Of a stretch of DNA of 64,000 nt, positions 23,101 to 34,200 are shown in pieces. The notes under the pieces are model-generated. The model searched no databases and was not told where the DNA came from. It saw only the letters and a list, made by a program, of their open reading frames with translations. The translations under genes were made by a program, and so were the position numbers. How positions within the stretch are numbered: the first letter of the stretch is position 1; the number at the start of each line of letters is the position of its first letter. The stretch spans positions 13,330,001 through 13,394,000 of the forward strand of contig NC_003281.10 of the NCBI RefSeq assembly GCF_000002985.6, written 5' to 3'. The DNA comes from Caenorhabditis elegans (taxonomy: Eukaryota; Nematoda; Chromadorea; Rhabditida; Rhabditidae).

Positions 23101-25460
23101 CGATTTCACTTTTTCGACATCGAGAATATTCATGTGATGCGGGCATCTCAGGCACGTCTCCTCGACGCGGTGACCAAGTGTCGTGACGTCACAGAATACT
23201 GGAAAACGCTTGAGGCTTCTGGATGGTTGAAGCACGTGCGGAGTGTTGTCGAATGCTCACTTTTTTTGGCTGAATCCATCAGTCGAGGTACATCATGTGT
23301 CGTTCATTGTTCGGATGGATGGGATCGGACTTCGCAAGTTGTCGCACTTTGTCAACTTCTTCTTGACCCATACTACCGTACTATTCACGGATTTCAAGTT
23401 CTCATCGAGAAGGATTGGCTCGGTTTTGGACATAAATTCGATGATCGGTGTGGACATGTGGGGGCGTTGAATGATGAAGCCGGAAAAGAAGTTTCACCGA
23501 TTTTCACTCAATGGTTGGATTGTATTTGGCAAATTATGCAACAAAAACCACGAGCCTTCCAGGTAAAATCACTGATGTTATTTCGAAATTTTTCTGGATG
23601 TTCCAGAAGTTCTCGAATTTTAGAAAAAATGTTTTCATAAAATTTAGTTATGAAATTCCCGTCAAAATTCTTTTTAATTAAAACTACAGTACCCCTACAG
23701 TACCCCGTGCCCTATACAGTACTACTACAATAATACCCCTTGAAAAAACAAAAACTGTTTTTTTTTCAAAAACTACAGTAATCCTACAGTACCCCATACA
23801 GTACTACTACACTCTTAAAAAGCTGAAGCTCATTTTTTCCAAAAATACAATAATCCTACAGTACCCCTACAATTTTCCTATAGTACCCACTACAGTACAA
23901 TATCCCTTGAAAAAAACAGAAACTCATTTTTTTCCAAAAAAACAATAATCCTACAGTACCCCTACAATATTCTTACTAGTGCCTCCTACAGTACTACTAC
24001 AGTAATATCCCTTGAAAAAACAAGATCTGATATTTTCAAAAAATACAGTAATCCTACAGTACTCCCAACTTGATCTCAACTTCAATTTTCAGTTCAACGA
24101 ACGATATCTGATTGAGATGCACGAGCACGTCTATTCATGTCAATTTGGAACATTTATTGGAAATTGTGATAAAGATAGAAGGGTAAGAGTTTTCTAGATT
24201 GTTTTTCATCAAAACTCATTGAAAAAAAAATTAAATTTCGCGCCAAAATGGAAAAAGTTAAAATTTCTCCATTTTTTTTTGAAAAAAAATTGAATTTCGC
24301 ACCAAGATGTTTTAAAAAATTTGAATTTCGCGCTTTTTTTTGAAAAATTAAATTTAAATCTCGCTCCAAAATGCGTTTAAAAAATTAACTTTTGAAGAAC
24401 CGTTACTCTTAGATATTTATAAATAATTCAATTTTTTCAGGATCTAAATCTGTCAAAACGCACGAAATCTCTGTGGACTTGGATGGATGCGCGTCATGAC
24501 GACTATATGAATCCATTTTATTCGGTAATTTTTAAATCTTCTGAAAATTAAATTCTGAAAATGCGTATTGCACAACATGTTTGACGCGCAAAATATCTCA
24601 AACTACAGTAATTCTTTAAATGACTACTGTAGTGCTTGTGCCGATTTACGGGCAATTCCAAAATCGATCCCGTAAATTGACACAAGCGCTATAGTAGTCA
24701 TTTAAAGAATTACTGTAGTTTGAGATATTTTGCGCGTCAAATATGTTGTCCAATACGCATTATAATACTAACAATTCCAAAAAATCAATCATCTAAATTA
24801 AAATGTTTCCAGCCTACCGCACACGTTGCTCTACTGGATCTTGACACTCGTGCAGCTCGCTTCACAGTTTGGACTGCAATGTATAATCGATTCGACAATG
24901 GTCTACAACCAAGAGAACGGCTTGAAGACCTAACTATGGCTGCGATGGAGCACGTTGGAGTACTAGAATCCCACGTGGCACAGTTGAGAACGAGACTAGC
25001 CGAACTGAAGACACAACAAAATCAACAGATAACTTCAACGAATACACCGACGAATATGGTTGATAGTGGAATGAGCAGTGCAACTGATGATTTGAAGAAT
25101 CTCAGTTTAAGCCATCCTTTGGATCCATTGAGCTCTACACTACCGATTCTGGAAAGAGCAACAAGTCAAGAAAGTGGAGTCATGGATTCATCGTTATACT
25201 ATCCTGATGAGGCTCTGACCAAATATTCACTAAAATGGCAACCTCTTCGTGGAGCCGATAGATGCTCAAATCCAGCGTGCCGAGGGGAGTTCTCATCGAC
25301 GATTGAGAGAAGAATTCATTGTCATTTGTGTGGAATGGTAGGAATAATGTGGAGAAAAAAAGTTATTTTATTAATTTTTTTTCAGATTTTCTGCCGCCGC
25401 TGCCTCAAAGTGTCTGCAGACGAACGTGAACGAGTATGTGACAAGTGCAAAACTGATTGA
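17105..25460 (+). CDS. mtm-6: Myotubularin-family phosphoinositide 3-phosphatase with FYVE domain
   Basis: Common exons are 22068-22271, 22329-22404, 22616-23562, 24093-24182, 24441-24524, 24813-25337 and 25386-25460. Two phase-0 first exons can join them: 17105-17134 (MRFEDIGISK) and 21314-21757 (148 codons). The first gives about 676 residues and a typical MTMR6-type start; the second about 814 with a Ser/Thr/His-rich extension. Order: PH-GRAM (DRLGCQENLVGTVHVTTTH), catalytic domain with CX5R motif HCSDGWDRTSQ, a helical region with coiled-coil tendency (LESHVAQLRTRLAEL), Ser-rich linker, and a C-terminal FYVE zinc finger (Cys pairs in CSNPAC, HCHLC, FCRRC, CDKC) with a degenerate RRIHCH site. 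It should dephosphorylate PI3P and PI(3,5)P2 on endosomes; C. elegans MTM-6 is known to work with the inactive MTM-9 in endocytosis. Introns carry several palindromic repeats. Confidence 0.95.
17435..17770. mobile_element. Palindromic MITE-like element, 'gggtctcgccacgc' family
   Basis: Arms acgcccatgggtctcgccacgcgg and cgcgtggcgagaccccacgcg face each other around about 330 bp. Inside are diverged tttgccggtttgccgg units. It sits in the long first intron of mtm-6. A fragment of the arm recurs at about 18316-18345. Confidence 0.65.
18464..18710. mobile_element. Palindromic repeat, 'ggtctcgacacgac' family
   Basis: Left arm ccggtctcgacacgacaa and gtgtgcacctttaaagagtactgtag; right arm cagtactccttaaaggcacacatcc ... 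gagactgg. Another copy is at 20855-21095 and a half copy at 58587-58672. Non-coding. Confidence 0.6.
19638..19926. mobile_element. Palindromic repeat, 'gctacgagatattttgcgcgtcaaat' family
   Basis: Ends attacggaagaattctgacaatgcg and cgcattctcagaaattagtgtttccgtaat are inverted. Internal arms (gcgcaaaatatctcgtagcgaaaac / gttttcgctaggagatattttgcgc) and cgatttac / gtaaatcg pair. Other copies are at 24557-24764, 25802-26128 and inside the duplication at 7501-8130. Confidence 0.7.
19949..20222. mobile_element. Palindromic MITE-like element, 'gggtctcgttagg' family
   Basis: Left arm gaaacgcgctccactg ... gccccgccccca ... gggtctcgttagg; right arm cctaacgagaccca ... cgggggcggagcg ... cgtggagcgcgg. About 275 bp, no coding sequence. 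Related copies lie at 26469-26732, 40520-40705 (partial), 61591-62231 (long) and a half copy at 21785-21836. Confidence 0.7.
20855..21095. mobile_element. Palindromic repeat, 'gtctcgacacga' family copy 2
   Basis: Begins aagtctcgacacgaaa with tgtgtgcctttaaagaatactg, and ends agcgcacaccttttcgcc ... gtcgtgtcgagaccgg. It lies about 220 bp upstream of the proximal first exon of mtm-6. Confidence 0.6.
21314..21757 (+). CDS. mtm-6: Alternative proximal first exon of mtm-6 (148 codons)
   Basis: Open from the ATG at 21314 to a GTAAGA donor after ATGATG at 21757, phase 0, so it can splice to 22068. It encodes a Ser/Thr/Pro-rich segment with a short His run (GGHHHHTNNNTANT) and a second in-frame Met (MSSTPSSVTT). 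CT-rich sequence upstream looks like a C. elegans promoter. The encoded tail has no recognisable domain and may be regulatory or for localisation. Confidence 0.65.
23690..24066. repeat. Tandem repeat 'aatcctacagtaccccta', about 120-bp period
   Basis: Within an mtm-6 intron, three to four diverged copies of a unit (cccttgaaaaaacaaaaact ... caataatcctacagtaccccta ... cagtactactac) follow each other. Copies differ by substitutions and small indels. Confidence 0.6.
24557..24764. mobile_element. Palindromic repeat, 'gatattttgcgcgtcaaat' family copy
   Basis: A nearly perfect hairpin: aatgcgtattgcacaacatg...gacgcgcaaaatatctcaaactacagtaattctttaaatgactact pairs with agtagtcatttaaagaattactgtagtttgagatattttgcgcgtc...caatacgcatt. 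It lies inside an mtm-6 intron. Confidence 0.75.
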
Positions 25461-25801
25461 TTTATTGATTTTCTTTTCATTCTTTCAATTTTTTAATTTA
25501 TTTCCCTACTTACCAATTTTTCCTCTTTTTAATTTTTACCTTGTATCAAATTTTATATATTTCCCCATGCCCACCGAAATGCTTGTGATCACTTTTTGTA
25601 TATTTTGCACGGGTTTTAACACTTTTGAGCCACTTGAGATTATATGCATAATTTATTTCAGAAAAAATAAACTCTTTGAAATTATATGTTAACTAATTAA
25701 CTAGTTAAAAGACAATAAATAAATAATTATGGAGTTTTCACAAGAAACAATACCAATTAAAGTGTTAAAACCGTTAGCTGGAAATGATAATACAAAGGAA
25801 A

Positions 25802-26128
25802 CGTATTACGGGATCACGAAATTCTGAGAATGCGTATTGCACATCATATCTGACGCGCAATATATCTCGTAGCGAAAACTACAGTAATTCTTTAAATGAC
25901 TACTGTAGCGCTTGTGTCGATTTACGGGCTGGACCTTCTTTAATTGTGACATCGATATTTAATTTTCCTCCAATTTTTTAAAAATATTCAAGCATTACAT
26001 GACAAAAATAATACGCGAAATCGGACTACAGTAGTCATTTGAAGAATTGTTGTAGTTTTCGCTACGAGATATTTTGCGCGTCAGATATGAAGCACAATAC
26101 GCATTCTCAGAATTTAGCCTTTCCGAAT
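25802..26128. mobile_element. Palindromic repeat, 'gctacgagatattttgcgcg' family copy
   Basis: Begins gtattacgggatcacgaaattctgagaatgcg and ends cgcattctcagaatttagcctttccgaat, with internal arms tctcgtagcgaaaactacag and gttttcgctacgagatattttgcgcgtc. About 325 bp. Confidence 0.7.
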
Positions 26129-26468
26129 ATGATTATAAATGAGATAAAGCAATATTTGGGGGGATAAGCTCGTGAAAAGTGAACAAAAGTAATAATATTG
26201 AGATGCACTGTGACAATAAAATGACGGGATTCGGATGTTTCAAGAATTTAATTTTTTTTTAAAATTATTATGCAATTTTGCCCGTAGAGAGTCAGAATTT
26301 AGAGCGCCAGCGCCTCAATTTTGAAGTGAATAAAATGAGTGAAATTTAATTGAGACCTGCTCGCAAAAAATTTAAAATGTAAAAAAAAACTTTTCCAGTC
26401 AAGAAAATAACGAAATTAGTTTAGAAAGTGGAGAAATTCAAATATTATATCAAAATGAAATTTCGCTT

Positions 26469-26732
26469 CACGGCCAAATAAAACGCTCCGCCTATCTATT
26501 ATGGGTCTCGTTAGATATTGGCGAGAAAACAGGAAATTTAGATGATTCCCGTTATTATTTATTTTTCTGGCATTTTCGAGGATTTTTTCATTCCTTAAAA
26601 TTATTTGAAATCACATTGAGTTCAGAAAAAATTACACAAATGTTTGAATTGGCTGGGTTTGCAGCCAAATACCTAACGAGACCCAATTTTGGGGACGGAG
26701 TATTTTTTATTTGGCCGTGGAGCACGCTTGCA
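26469..26732. mobile_element. Palindromic element, 'gggtctcgttag' family copy
   Basis: Ends cacggccaaataaaacgctccgcc and cggagtattttttatttggccgtgg are inverted, with gggtctcgttagat and tacctaacgagaccc inside. About 265 bp. Confidence 0.7.
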
Positions 26733-27114
26733 CTTTGATTTCAAAATTGCGAATTTTTCTGCGTTCTTATAATACTGAAAAACGCGCTTGCCAAATTTAA
26801 TTTCTTTTGTTCTTCTTTTTTTTTAATTAAAAAGTCGAATCAATCTCTTACGAAATAACTCCATATAAATTCGATTTTTCTGTCTTTCGTATTCATCAAA
26901 GGTGTTTTGGCTGATTGGAGGATTGACGAGTATGTGTTGAATATCTTCGGTCTTCGGAATTTCAAAGATGAATTGATTTCCAAAATGAGCACAGAATCCG
27001 GGGCGTGGTCCAGTTATTTGAAAAATTTGCGCAGGTTTTGGAAATTCCTTTTGTTTTTCCAGGATACGCCTGAGAATAATTTTCAGATAAGAAGACCTTT
27101 TTTAAGAAGCTAAC

Positions 27115-29277
27115 TCACAATTTGACATCAGTCTTCAAATCAACTATCTGATACCGTAATCCAGAAAGTGCATCCATCATATGCATTTGTTGGGATGGCC
27201 ATTGAGTTGTTTCCATTAGATGAAGATATTGAAAATCTTCAATGATCTCTCCACGACACCAGCGCTGAAATTAGGAAAGGTATAAGTATTAGCTTGTGTT
27301 AGAATTTCTCACTTTTAAAAAAGAATTTACAGCTTCTGATGGTACCTGCCTTGCCACAATATTGATCATAGGTGAGTTCACAAAATTCAACGTTTTTCTT
27401 GTGAAATGAGTGCTCACTCTGTTGAATGTCAAATTCACTTTTCCGGTCGTCATCTGAAAATTAGTTAATTTGAAATTAAATTGGTTAAAATGGACTGTCA
27501 CTTGTATAATTTCTCGAAATTGCCTAAATTTACCAAATTTAGAAAAGCAAAAATGAACAAATTTGATTAAGGTGCCAAAATGACCAAATATCATAATACA
27601 ATTTTATAAAAAAGTTTGAAAATTTTTGAAAAAAATTTCAAAAAGTGGCAATTACTGAGTTTTTGCCACTTTTTGCTACTCGAATCCCTGCAATGTTTGA
27701 GTATGAATATTTGAAACATAAGTAGACTATGAAATTGGAATTTTTTTTTGATGGAAGACTTTTAGAAAGTGGAAAAACTGAGACTTTTCCAATTAAAAAG
27801 AATCATATAAAATTTTCAATTTTTTTTTGAATTTTTTTACTACGACATCTGGTCTTTGTGGTGCCATATGCATGCTTTAAATTTTAATTTTTTTTGAAAC
27901 TTAAACTTGATCGGGATCAGGGCTGTCTTTTTTTTGTTGGTTTTTTTGTTTTTTTTTTTCAGACTAAAAATACAAAACAATTTTTTTTAATGTTGTGGCT
28001 TACCAAAGAATGATGGAAAATCTGATCCAACTTTCCCACGTCAAGAAATTCCACGTCAATGATCTTCTTTTTGTCATCTAATGGATCAATCGCATTTGGA
28101 ACCAAATTGTCCAACCAATTATTTATAAACCGAATGTTATTTGCACCATGAATAATTAATTTTTTAAGTTTCAGCGGGGGAATTTCACCGGTATAGTTGC
28201 TCTGGAAGATTAGAATTGTTTTATTTCTTCAACTGTAAAGTTCGTACCTGTTGAATAGAATTCTCTTTTCCTGGAATCAAATTCTCCACTTTAATCCGAA
28301 GCGTGTCGATTTGGAAGTTTCGTAGCCAATACTCAATATATCTCGATGTTCTTTCAACAAACGTGGCACTTAATCGAAGTTTTTCCGGTTGAAAAATGCC
28401 TGATGTGATGTTTTTCTGTCGATCAATTGACCATCCTCCGGTTATCCAATTCGGTGATTTTTTCTTGCTCATGAAAATAGAATGGAATGAGTGTTCCGGA
28501 GAAAATTGCGCTGTGATTTCGGCAAATTGATCATGATTCCATGTTGTTGTGAAATGGAGGCATAGTTGTTGTAAATGAGGTTTATCACTTCGAGATATTG
28601 ATAAAAGGATTTTACATGATTTTTCCAGGTTTGATCTGAAAAATTTTCAATTTAACACAGTACATCGTGAACTTAAAATTTGCAAAAAGTCAACATATTT
28701 CCAGTGCTTCCAGCGCCAAAACCACTCCCGGGTAATTTTCAGATGACCTGTGGTAGAAAACATTGGGGTAGAAAACACAGGAAATGAATTAAAATTGTTT
28801 TTCAAAAGCTAGATTAGTAAAATCATACACTGTAAACCGCTTGGTAAAGTTTTGAACAAATCTTCACAAAATAAATTGTTACCGAGAAATTTTCAAAAAG
28901 TTTAAAATTTTCAGATTTTTTATAGAAAACGTTGTATTTCCTGAAAACGTCTTAAATAATTCTTATGATCATAATACCAAATAAAAAACAGTCCGAACCA
29001 AAGTTTAAGCCGATCATTTTTTATTTTTTGAGAGTTTTTTTTCGAGCTCAATGTACTCCTCTACTGCAAAATTTTAGTTTCATAAGTTTCATGAAAATTG
29101 TTTAAAAAAATAAACTAACCTCGTTTTCCTATCCAACGTATTCATTAAAACCAATAACGATTTTGCATCCATATCCAAAAAATGAATACCATTTGGCCTA
29201 TCAATACTATTCAACCATTCCATAACTCTTTGATGCTGAGTCATGTATGTCAGCCTTCCATCCGGTGGTTGAGCCAT
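27115..29277 (-). CDS. F-box-like protein (tentative)
   Basis: Minus exons 29120-29277, 28248-28635, 28004-28201, 27346-27453 and 27115-27264 join in frame to about 333 residues. Residues about 34-62 (LDMDAKSLLVLMNTLDRKTR then SNLEKSCK) resemble the core helices of a C. elegans F-box. The rest alternates hydrophobic and polar segments like nematode F-box-associated domains (for example NIRFINNWLDNLV), but no signature is strong. If an F-box protein, it would link substrates to SKP1/cullin-1 ubiquitin ligases. All donors and acceptors are canonical; exon 1 uses GTTAGT. It heads a run of four minus-strand, apparently fast-evolving genes. It could instead be an unrelated nematode-specific family. 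Confidence 0.7.
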
Positions 29278-31294
29278 TTGACATTGAGATTTGTTTTTAA
29301 ACGATTTTTTGATTTTTATTTTATTTTCCAGATGATGAAATTACCAAGCGTTTTCTGAAAAAAAAAGTACTTGCTTGGAAACGATGTAGAAAAATTTTTT
29401 TAAAAACGAAAAACTGAAAACATCTGTTGGTGTGATTGATTTAGAATCGACTAGGACATTTCGAAAAAATTTTCGTTTAATTTCGAAAATTCGGATTCTT
29501 TTTTCTGCGTTGGAAAAGTGCATTGGGTTCTCAAACAATCGTTCTTATTAATATCTGATTTAATTTTTCATGAAGACTTTTGTATCAGTGTAGAAACTTT
29601 CACATAAAAAACTGTTTGAGTTCTACAAATTTTAATTGAGGTTTCAGAAAGGAGAACCTTTAAAGGTCGAGGAAAAATATGAAGCAAAACTTTGAATTTT
29701 GAAAAAAAAAATTGACAAAAATAATCCTTGGCCTATTATTAATTTAGGTAAAATTTTGAACATAAGACAATTGTCTTTGTTCAAAATAATTTGGTACAAT
29801 TCACATTTTTTTGTATAATTTTTTTAATTATGATTGGTTATTTGAGATAATCAAATGAGTTTCCAATAACCATTCAAAATCTCATAGGCAATGATAAAAA
29901 AAATGGTTAGAAAGAGCAATAAACCGGTGATGAGTGGACGCAATTCCCTTTGTGTGTGTTCCGTACCTCCCTGTTCGTGGTGACTAATTTCTCGGCCACG
30001 GCCGTCGGTTCTTTTTTTCGAATTGAATCGACGGATGTGTGTAGTGAAGGAGAGCGCGTGTGCAAGAGATTGGAGGAATAGAAATGTGAAGAGAAATAGG
30101 GAAGTAGAGGCAAAACACGTATGGTTGGTTGGTGCGTCATAGCATGTGAGAGAGATCAGAAAGGAACGTCTATGATTGGGAGAAGCATTTTCTAACGGGT
30201 AGTGTTGTTTCTCTGATTATGGAGCACTTTGTGAGTATCTTTTGAATAATAATAAATAAACTAGTTGAATGGAAATTGGACTAAAATTTTATTGAAACTC
30301 ATCTTATAGTGTTAGGCTTCAAAGGTCCAATCAGCAAAGACACAATATCGTTAAACTTCAATTGCGCGCGAATTGGAAATTCAAAAACATTTGTTAATGT
30401 AACCACGCTGTTGCAAAAAGGGCCAAATTTTGTTTTAAAAAAGTGCTGGAATTTTGTGTGAATCATTGTCAAGCTTACATAATTTCCATTATTTTTGAAT
30501 TTCCGTCATCCAAAGGCAGCTGTTACTGTTTCTAAGCCACATGGGACATCTGGTTTTAAAGTATTTATATACCTCGGAGTATCGGATGAAAAGTGGAAAA
30601 ATACAGTAAATGAATACTGAAACCTAAATAGTTCAGTATTTGAAATGTACGCGAAAAAGTAACGTAAAAAATACGGTCAAATTATTTTTATTGGTAATTG
30701 TAAGATGTGACCATTTGAAAGCCCGTAGAGACATTCTAATTTCAAAAATAAAACACACACACAAAAAAGATTATTTCATGCTAACCGCGAGAGAAAAAGA
30801 TAAATCATATGATTGTCTTGTGAATGTAGCGTGATCAGGCATTGCAAATGTATTGTCTATAGTACAATATGATAAGGTGAGCACTATTTTTCAGGTGACA
30901 ACGGCTTTAGAAGATTTTCTTAACTTATAATTTATTTTCGGAAAAAAGAGAACATAATTTAGAGTTTCAGCTGTCAGTTGAAACAAGTTACTAAAATTGT
31001 AAAACAAGGAAAATTCAAAATAGAAGTCAGACGAGGTCACGAGAACCAGAATTTAAATGCGAAAACATGAGATTATGTTCTTTGCCAAAACAAGTTAAAA
31101 TACAGGTGCACAAATCATCTGAGAAGTTGAATAGTACATTTATTTTCTGATAGGAAGCCCCTGAACAAGTTACCATAATTTTTTTGTCACAAAATGAGAC
31201 CAAAAATTTTATAAAATCATTTATTTGGAGAACAAAGTGAAACGAGATTCCAAGTAAATATTAAGTGCTCAGCTATCAAAACAATCCACACTTC
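29278..31294. other. Intergenic region, no gene seen
   Basis: About 2 kb of AT-rich DNA between two minus-strand genes. It includes GA/CT-rich promoter-like sequence around 29930-30200, likely upstream control of the F-box-like gene. A + strand ATGGAGCACTTTGTGAGT (30221) looks like a tiny exon with a donor but no partner exon could be found. Confidence 0.5.
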
Positions 31295-34200
31295 TCATTG
31301 CTCATTTTCCACGGAAACACTGTCCTCTCTTCCAGCAATCACTACATCTGTTTGGTATTTCAATTTGAAAAGCATCCATCCAAGTCCCTCGTCTATCATC
31401 ATGGCCACTCCCTGAAAGGAAAGACATTATAAAAATTTAAAATTCAGGACGTCAATCTGTCTGGTCCAAGAAATATTAATTTGGATCAAAATTTGGTTCA
31501 GGTGGCGCCCCTCTTGCATAACTTTGACTCTAACTTTAATATTTCATGTGTCAATTCAGACGGGCAAAACTCGAACCAACTCGGAACCAACTCTAGAGTG
31601 CAAGCTTGCCAACTTCAGCGAGAAGCTGGCCCAGAATGCCGAGAAGGTCTTGAATAATCCGAAGGTCTTGAATAATACATATGTGTCTTCACTGAAGCTT
31701 ATCAGGCAGTAATTCATCAGAGCTAAAGTTCAAAATGTCAAGATTCATAAATACTTACTCCAGAGTAAGAAGAAGGACAACTGCTGAGCGTGATCAATTT
31801 CTGATTTCTCAAGAAAAATGGATTAACTGTCAACTTGTTGCGGGATCTTATAATTGCCTTGAGCCCATTTTTCCGGCACACATCCTCAACTGCTTGAAGA
31901 CCGTAACGAAATGTCGATTTTTCTGAAAATTTTTTAGATAATTTTTTTTTCAATCTATTCAAATCACACCTTCATTGTGATCGAATATTGCCATTGTCGA
32001 AGATGGTTGTCCAAACAAAATATATTTAACATTCAATGGTAAGTTGTCAGGAATCAGAGGTCTTTCGAGTGAATTGATTTCGAATGGATCATAGATCATA
32101 TGAGGTGAGATACCACTTGAAACCGTCAAATATTGTTTTTAGATAAGTGCGAGTAATGGCATACAGTTGCACATTTGACGAGCAGCTCTGAAATTTAAAT
32201 TTTTCGAAAAAAAAAAACCATTTCTTCGCTGATCTAATTTTTCTTTTAATTCTTTTAAAATTCTTGATAACTCACGATAATACAGCATTATCCAGAGTAA
32301 CGTTGAATCTTGGTGCAAAAGAGAAAGCAGTTTCAGCAGATCCTCTCAACATGAATACATGCCTTGGATAGGCAATTTTGAGTGAAGCGATTAGAGAAAG
32401 ACATTCCACTGAATATTCTTCAAAATTACTAGATCCACGTTCAATGTATCCTCCCAGAAATAATAGTTTCCGACGATATGGTAGTCCAACTATTTGTAGC
32501 CAGCGGTGGAGGTCGGCGTATCTGTAAATTATAGAATTGTGCAATAAAGATTAGCAATCTTATATTTACATAGCATTGAACTAAATATAATTATCAGAAT
32601 GCAAAATTCATTTTAATTTGCCGACTCACCTTCCTCTAATCTCTCCAATAATGACAATTGGAAGTGAAAGTGACAAACAAATATTATCATGAAGGAATAA
32701 TTCTTTAGCATCATCAAATAATGAAATCAAATCGTTTGGCTGCCAGGGATAAAAGTACGGTCCGTGGTAGAATAATGCTTCGAAGACTGATTTGTGTGGA
32801 ACATGCCCAATCGGTTTCAGCACCTGCAGCATCAATGTTGGGAGTTTGACCAAAGCAAACTTAAGATACAAATTTACAGACGTTTCTGGGGGTTAATAAG
32901 GTTAACGTGTAGGCACAGAAATTCCTGATTGACAGCCTACAAGACCTATGCATTAACCCCTCATTAGGTACATCATCGTGCAAAAAGTTACATTTTTTCA
33001 AACAATTGTGAATGTCGAAATTTCCAGTTTACAGTCCTATCTAAGTTAACAGTCCTATCTGACGCACAAATAAAAAATCGTGTGAAAAAATACAACTGTG
33101 GTGAAAAAACAACAATTGTTTAATTAGTTTACGTACCAACTATGGCTCCTGAAAGTTGGAACATCCTTAATTTTTCCATCTCTACTTATCTATTCACATA
33201 CAATTTTTCTGTCAGTGCGTGATAACATCTGCCAACTGGCAACATAGCAATGCTGACTCTTAAAAATAGCGAAAAAAGACGGTTACGATGCCTGCCCATA
33301 GGCTCAGCTGCTAGAGGTCTCTAGCAGAAGAGGTAGGGGAAGGAAGCAGCTATGATGTCTCTATTAATCCTTCTCCCCTACAAACCGATTCCTGACATGG
33401 AAGACATATTACGGTATTTGATATTTGTAAGCAACTCACCCTATAAAGCTCGTGTCCAAGACCAGTTGATTTAAAAAATATCATGTACATATCTTCAGTT
33501 TTCTTGCATAGATTCATCAAATGAGTGATGTCATATTTATCGAGTTCTCCTACGTATTTCGAGTCAAAATGATGTTTGGTCGCTAACTTCATGTGCATTT
33601 TCTGTGCACCTAGATAGCTTTGCAATGCTTCAATTTGTTGCTTTTTGTAGTTTGCTTCCAAAAATTCTTTTCTCTCCATACTCTTCGATACATAAATCCA
33701 TCTTGAACCGACTTTCACATATCTTTTGTTTCTTTTCAATCGATTATATGCAATTTTCCATCGAACAAAATTAATTTCTCTGGCTGCACGCGCAAGTCGG
33801 AGATCATTTCGAAGAATTCTCGTTCGAACAATATTCGGATCAACCAGCTGACTTTCTCGAAGATTGTGGTCTCGACAAGAACGGGCGGCCAATACTCTAC
33901 AGTAGTCCAGTAAGGAATGTTGCCCACTGATGGGGAAACCTCCTGAAATTTGCCAAGTTTTGCATATTTGCCAAAAGCTCCCTAATTTGCCAAAAGTCTG
34001 CATAAGCTTAGCCAAAAGTTTTCAAATTTTAGGAAAAATTGCAACTTTGCCAAAAATTTTCAAAATAAAAAAAAATATAAAAAATTGCTGAAGCAATGCT
34101 AAAGGGTACGTAGATTTTGTCAAAGGTTTGCCAAAAGTATTCCAAATCTTTTCCTATTTGTATGAGTGCTCACCCAGATCCTTATGTCCCAACTTGACAA

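Larger units (their letters stand above)
25461..27114. other. Intergenic region downstream of mtm-6
   Basis: Both flanking genes end here (mtm-6 on +, the F-box-like gene on -). It includes the mtm-6 3' UTR with AATAAA at about 25666 and two palindromic elements (25802-26128 and 26469-26732). No gene found. Confidence 0.6.

Noticed and set aside
30221-30238. ATGGAGCACTTT followed by a GTGAGT donor
   Set aside because: It looks like a tiny first exon, but no in-phase downstream exon on the + strand was found.
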